NCBI RefSeq assembly: GCF_023507745.1
Contig: NZ_JALPZO010000124.1
Span: forward strand, 1-45,918
Length of the DNA stretch: 45,918 nucleotides
Direction of reading: 5' to 3'
Origin: Vreelandella olivaria
GTDB lineage: Bacteria; Pseudomonadota; Gammaproteobacteria; Pseudomonadales; Halomonadaceae
Shown: in pieces, positions 43,264-45,918 of the stretch
Numbering within the stretch: the stretch's first letter is position 1
How the letters are laid out: every line of letters starts with the position of its first letter
Made by a program: the position numbers and the translations under genes
The notes under the pieces: model-generated
Told to the model about the DNA's origin: nothing
The model's input: the letters and a program-made list of their open reading frames with translations, nothing else
The model's database searches: none

Positions 43264-44063
43264 CGGTTCATTTTATTGGTGCCGGGCCGGGGGCGCCGGA
43301 CCTTCTTACGCTGAGGGGGCGCGACCTGATCGCCAGTTGCCCGGTATGCCTCTATGCTGGTTCATTGGTGCCTGAACAGATACTTGACCACTGCCCAACT
43401 GGTGCGAGGGTAATAAACACCGCGCCCTTATCGCTGGATGAAATTATTCATGAAATACAATGTGCCCATACTAACGGGCAGGATGTAGCCAGGCTGCACT
43501 CGGGGGATTTATCGCTGTGGTCCGCCATGGGCGAGCAGCTGCGCCGACTGCGCGAGCTGGATATCCCCTATAGCATTACCCCTGGTGTGCCAGCGTTTGC
43601 GGCAGCTGCAGCCACCCTGGGCCAAGAGTTGACGCTACCTGGCGTGGCCCAGTCGGTGGTGCTAACCCGGACACCAGGACGGGCCAGCGCTATGCCCAGT
43701 GCAGAAACCCTGGCTAACTTTGCCCGTACGGGTACAACGCTGGCCATTCACCTTTCTATCCATAATCTTTCCCTGGTGGTCGAAAACTTAACGCCTTACT
43801 ACGGCGGAGAGTGTCCGGTCGCCATCGTATGGCGAGCCAGTTGGCCGGATGAACGGGTGGTGCGCGGACGGCTAGCCACAATCGAAGTGCTGGTGGATGA
43901 CACCATGCAGCGCACCGCGCTGATTCTGGTAGGACCTGTATTAGAAGCGGAAGATTTCCAGGAAAGCAGCCTTTACGCCGTTGGGTATGACCGGCGGTTT
44001 CGTCCGCAGTCTGCTGATTCTCCGTTTGCGAACAGAGCCGATGGTGAAAAGAGTCGCCTATGA
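43260..44063 (+). CDS. cobM: Precorrin-4 C(11)-methyltransferase
   Basis: SAM-dependent methylation of precorrin-4 to precorrin-5. The 267-residue tetrapyrrole methylase has [87 protein letters not shown] and the IHLSIHNL segment. The ATG at 43260 overlaps the cobE stop; a GTG at 43254 is possible. It ends with an ATGA overlap to cobF. Confidence 0.95.
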   Translation: MTVHFIGAGPGAPDLLTLRGRDLIASCPVCLYAGSLVPEQILDHCPTGARVINTAPLSLDEIIHEIQCAHTNGQDVARLHSGDLSLWSAMGEQLRRLRELDIPYSITPGVPAFAAAAATLGQELTLPGVAQSVVLTRTPGRASAMPSAETLANFARTGTTLAIHLSIHNLSLVVENLTPYYGGECPVAIVWRASWPDERVVRGRLATIEVLVDDTMQRTALILVGPVLEAEDFQESSLYAVGYDRRFRPQSADSPFANRADGEKSRL

Positions 44064-44824
44064 TCACGCTGTCGTTAATTGGAATTGGTACCGGCAACCC
44101 AGGCCATATCACCCTGGCCGCAGTACGCGCTCTTAACCATGCCGATCTCATCCTGCTGCCCCGCAAAGGTGAAGCCAAATCTGATTTGATTGATCTGCGG
44201 CGGTTGCTGTGCGATCAACTCCTGGAGCAACCTGCCAGTGCTAAAATAGTCGAGTTTGATCTACCCAGACGTGATAACCGCAGCCACTACCTGAGCGCAG
44301 TGGATGACTGGCATACCAAGATTGCCGAGGTGTGGGCGCAGTTAATGGATCAGCAGCTTCCCAATGGTGGGAAGGTGGGCATGCTGATTTGGGGCGACCC
44401 CTCTCTCTACGACAGCAGTCTACGTATCGTCCAACGCCTTAGGCATAGCGGCCGCCCGGTTAAGGTGCAGGTAGTGCCTGGGATTACCAGCCTGCAAGTG
44501 CTTACCGCCGAGCACCAAATTCCTCTCAATGCGCTTGCAGAACCGGTTCAAATCACTACCGGACGTCGCTTGCGGGAGCGGGGCTGGCCAAGCGATGCTG
44601 CCACCGTTGCGGTTATGCTGGATAGCGGCGGGGCCTTTACCACTCTCCCATCAGAAGATACCTATATCTGGTGGGGCGCATATCTCGGGATGGAAAAGCA
44701 GTGTTTGATGAAAGGCTGGTTAGGTGAGGTGGGCGCGGAGATTATTGAGCAACGAGCTGCGCTTCGCGAAGCGCATGGCTGGATAATGGATATTTATCTG
44801 TTGGCTAAGCGCCCATTGCTGTAG
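44060..44824 (+). CDS. cobF: Precorrin-6A synthase (deacetylating)
   Basis: Removes the C1 acetyl group of precorrin-5 and methylates C1, a step specific to the aerobic route. The 254-residue tetrapyrrole methylase has [77 protein letters not shown] and [12 protein letters not shown]. It is the last gene of the corrin operon. An 80-nt gap without an obvious terminator separates it from the YtoQ-family gene. Confidence 0.95.
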   Translation: MITLSLIGIGTGNPGHITLAAVRALNHADLILLPRKGEAKSDLIDLRRLLCDQLLEQPASAKIVEFDLPRRDNRSHYLSAVDDWHTKIAEVWAQLMDQQLPNGGKVGMLIWGDPSLYDSSLRIVQRLRHSGRPVKVQVVPGITSLQVLTAEHQIPLNALAEPVQITTGRRLRERGWPSDAATVAVMLDSGGAFTTLPSEDTYIWWGAYLGMEKQCLMKGWLGEVGAEIIEQRAALREAHGWIMDIYLLAKRPLL

Positions 44825-44904
44825 TTGTGCGCATGGTATGAATGTGGAAGGTTTTTCCATAAAATAAGCCTTCATACATAATCCAACGACCATAAGGAGC
44901 TGCC

Positions 44905-45345
44905 ATGAGCTTTTACGTTTACCTTTCAGGCGAGATTCACACCGACTGGCGCGAAGAAATTCAGCGAGGTGCCGACGCCGCCGGGCTGGATATTGTGTTC
45001 ACCGCCCCGGTCACGGACCACGACGCCTCTGATGCCGCAGGCGATCACCTGGGCGAGCAGAGCAACCAGTTCTGGCGCGACCATCAGTCATCCAAGGTCA
45101 ACGCTATCCGCACCCGCACGCTGATTGAACAAGCGGATTTGGTGGTAGTGCGCTTTGGCGACAAGTACAAACAGTGGAATGCCGCCTTCGATGCGGGCTA
45201 CTGTGCCGCCCTGGCCAAACCCTACATCACGCTACATAGCGAAGATATCGTTCACCCGCTGAAAGAAGTCGATGCCCAAGCCCAAGCCTGGTGCACCACC
45301 ACCAATCAGGTAGTGGAAACCCTGCGCTACGTCCTTAAAGCCTAA
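44905..45345 (+). CDS. ytoQ: YtoQ-family protein
   Basis: A 146-residue soluble protein of the YtoQ family, related in fold to nucleoside 2-deoxyribosyltransferase-like proteins (LSGEIHTDWREEI, FTAPVTDHDASDAAGD, VVRFGDKYKQWNAAFDAGYCAALAKPYITLHSE). The ATG follows AAGGAG (44893-44898). The biochemical role of the family is not established. It has its own leader and no overlap with cobF, so it is probably a separate unit unrelated to B12. Confidence 0.88.
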   Translation: MSFYVYLSGEIHTDWREEIQRGADAAGLDIVFTAPVTDHDASDAAGDHLGEQSNQFWRDHQSSKVNAIRTRTLIEQADLVVVRFGDKYKQWNAAFDAGYCAALAKPYITLHSEDIVHPLKEVDAQAQAWCTTTNQVVETLRYVLKA

Positions 45346-45918
45346 GCACGCAGCACCTCCCGCATCCCCAGCACTAACTTGTGGGAGGGCGTTCTAGCGC
45401 GCGAAGAACCCGCCGCATAAACAATCCAGCCTAATAGAGTGCCAGGCCACTATTGCGAGCATGCCTCACTTACCACGCACTATAAGCCCCGTAAAATCAA
45501 ACGATTGCACACTTGTAGCGCGGCGTAACGCTTGGCGAGGAACGAGTCAAAAGGCACCCGCGAAGGCAGCGCAGCCGCCCATGCCTTGCCCTATGGACAG
45601 CAAAAAGTTTTCTGCAAAGGGGCGTGACCTAAGCCAAATTTATGAATAGAGTATGATTAGATCAGCAAGCGAGCGGGCACGTGAATTTTGGATATACTGC
45701 CAAAATTGGCTTTGCCACTAGAAGAATCAATGGGGTAGAGTCAAATGGGGTGGCTACAAAACCCCAATGAATGTGCCGTCACGTTTATTGAGGTTATGCA
45801 GCCGGGCGTATATACATTGTTATTTGCGCGATAGCGAGCGAGACCCACTATCAGCCTAGTACATGCAGCAGAAAATGCTGTATACCCAAACAGCATATTG
45901 AGGCTGGCTGATATGAGA
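45346..45918. other. 573 nt without a convincing gene
   Basis: The stretch has only short open frames with atypical composition; the longest plus-strand one (45461-45649) has no ribosome binding site and no recognisable family. It holds a REP-like palindrome (45381-45406), an inverted repeat TGGGGT/ACCCCA at 45747-45767, with a direct copy of the TGGGGT arm nearby, and an inverted repeat ATGCTGT/ACAGCAT at 45875-45896. The right end may be the start of another intergenic or mobile region outside the window. Confidence 0.55.
45381..45406. repeat. REP-like palindrome downstream of ytoQ
   Basis: GTGGGAGGGCGTTCTAGCGCGCGAAG resembles the repetitive extragenic palindromes of pseudomonads (GTGGGAGCGGGCTT...CCCGCGAAG) in its GTGGGAG head and GCGCGAAG tail. 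It lies 36 nt after the stop of a gene, the usual place for REPs. Only one copy was seen in the window. Confidence 0.5.

Noticed and set aside
45461..45649. 62-residue open frame at the right end
   Set aside because: No ribosome binding site, no recognisable domain, and biased low-complexity composition.
1..45918. CRISPR arrays, tRNA or rRNA genes, insertion sequences, prophage
   Set aside because: No regularly spaced repeats, tRNA-like cloverleaf with a conserved T-loop, rRNA motifs, or transposase/integrase motifs were found on reading the sequence.

Overview
The window looks like chromosomal DNA of a marine or halophilic gammaproteobacterium, most likely a Halomonas-type (Halomonadaceae) member of the Oceanospirillales. 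This is inferred from moderate GC, a Pseudomonas-like zwf-pgl-eda/edd set with HexR-type operators, and an aerobic (CobG/CobN) cobalamin pathway. No rRNA, tRNA, CRISPR array or insertion sequence was seen.

Region 1 (1-3610) is a small accessory stretch: the 3' end of an unrecognised gene, a PAAR-repeat protein (type VI secretion spike tip) and a run of damaged genes. These are a lipoprotein gene with an in-frame stop, a DUF3455-type secreted protein with a 1-nt insertion, an ECF sigma factor with two 1-nt deletions, and its anti-sigma factor with one 1-nt deletion. Restoring the single bases gives lengths exactly divisible by three. All genes after 3.8 kb read intact.

Region 2 (3611-8900) holds the Entner-Doudoroff enzymes: zwf-pgl-eda on the plus strand, convergent with edd. 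HexR-like operators lie at both outer ends, and there is a bulged hairpin just before zwf. Region 3 (8916-14844) is a tripartite RND efflux system: adaptor and pump on the minus strand, outer-membrane factor divergent on the plus strand.

Region 4 (14938-44824) is almost entirely cobalamin metabolism. First comes a nucleotide-loop assembly operon (cobT, cbiB, cobD, cobU, cobS, cobC-type phosphatase, and a second, divergent CobU-like gene). Next is a plus-strand B12 riboswitch followed by btuB-btuF-btuC-btuD. Convergent to it is a second B12-riboswitch operon on the minus strand encoding a FecBCDE-like ABC importer and, as its last gene, a pseudoazurin-type blue copper protein. Last is a large operon for aerobic corrin synthesis and cobalt insertion: a ChlI/ChlD fusion, cobO, cobB, cobW, cobN, cobG, cobH, cobI, cobJ, then inverted cobK, then cobL, cobE, cobM, cobF. 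Most neighbours overlap by 1-17 nt, which implies translational coupling. cobK and cobL are head-to-head with start codons sharing two bases. No cobA, cobQ or bluB is visible, so those steps must be encoded elsewhere.

Region 5 (44905-45918) has a YtoQ-family gene followed by about 570 nt without a convincing gene, containing a REP-like palindrome and inverted repeats.

The genes work together as glucose catabolism (region 2), drug or toxin export (region 3), and a nearly complete system for making, scavenging and metallating B12 (region 4).
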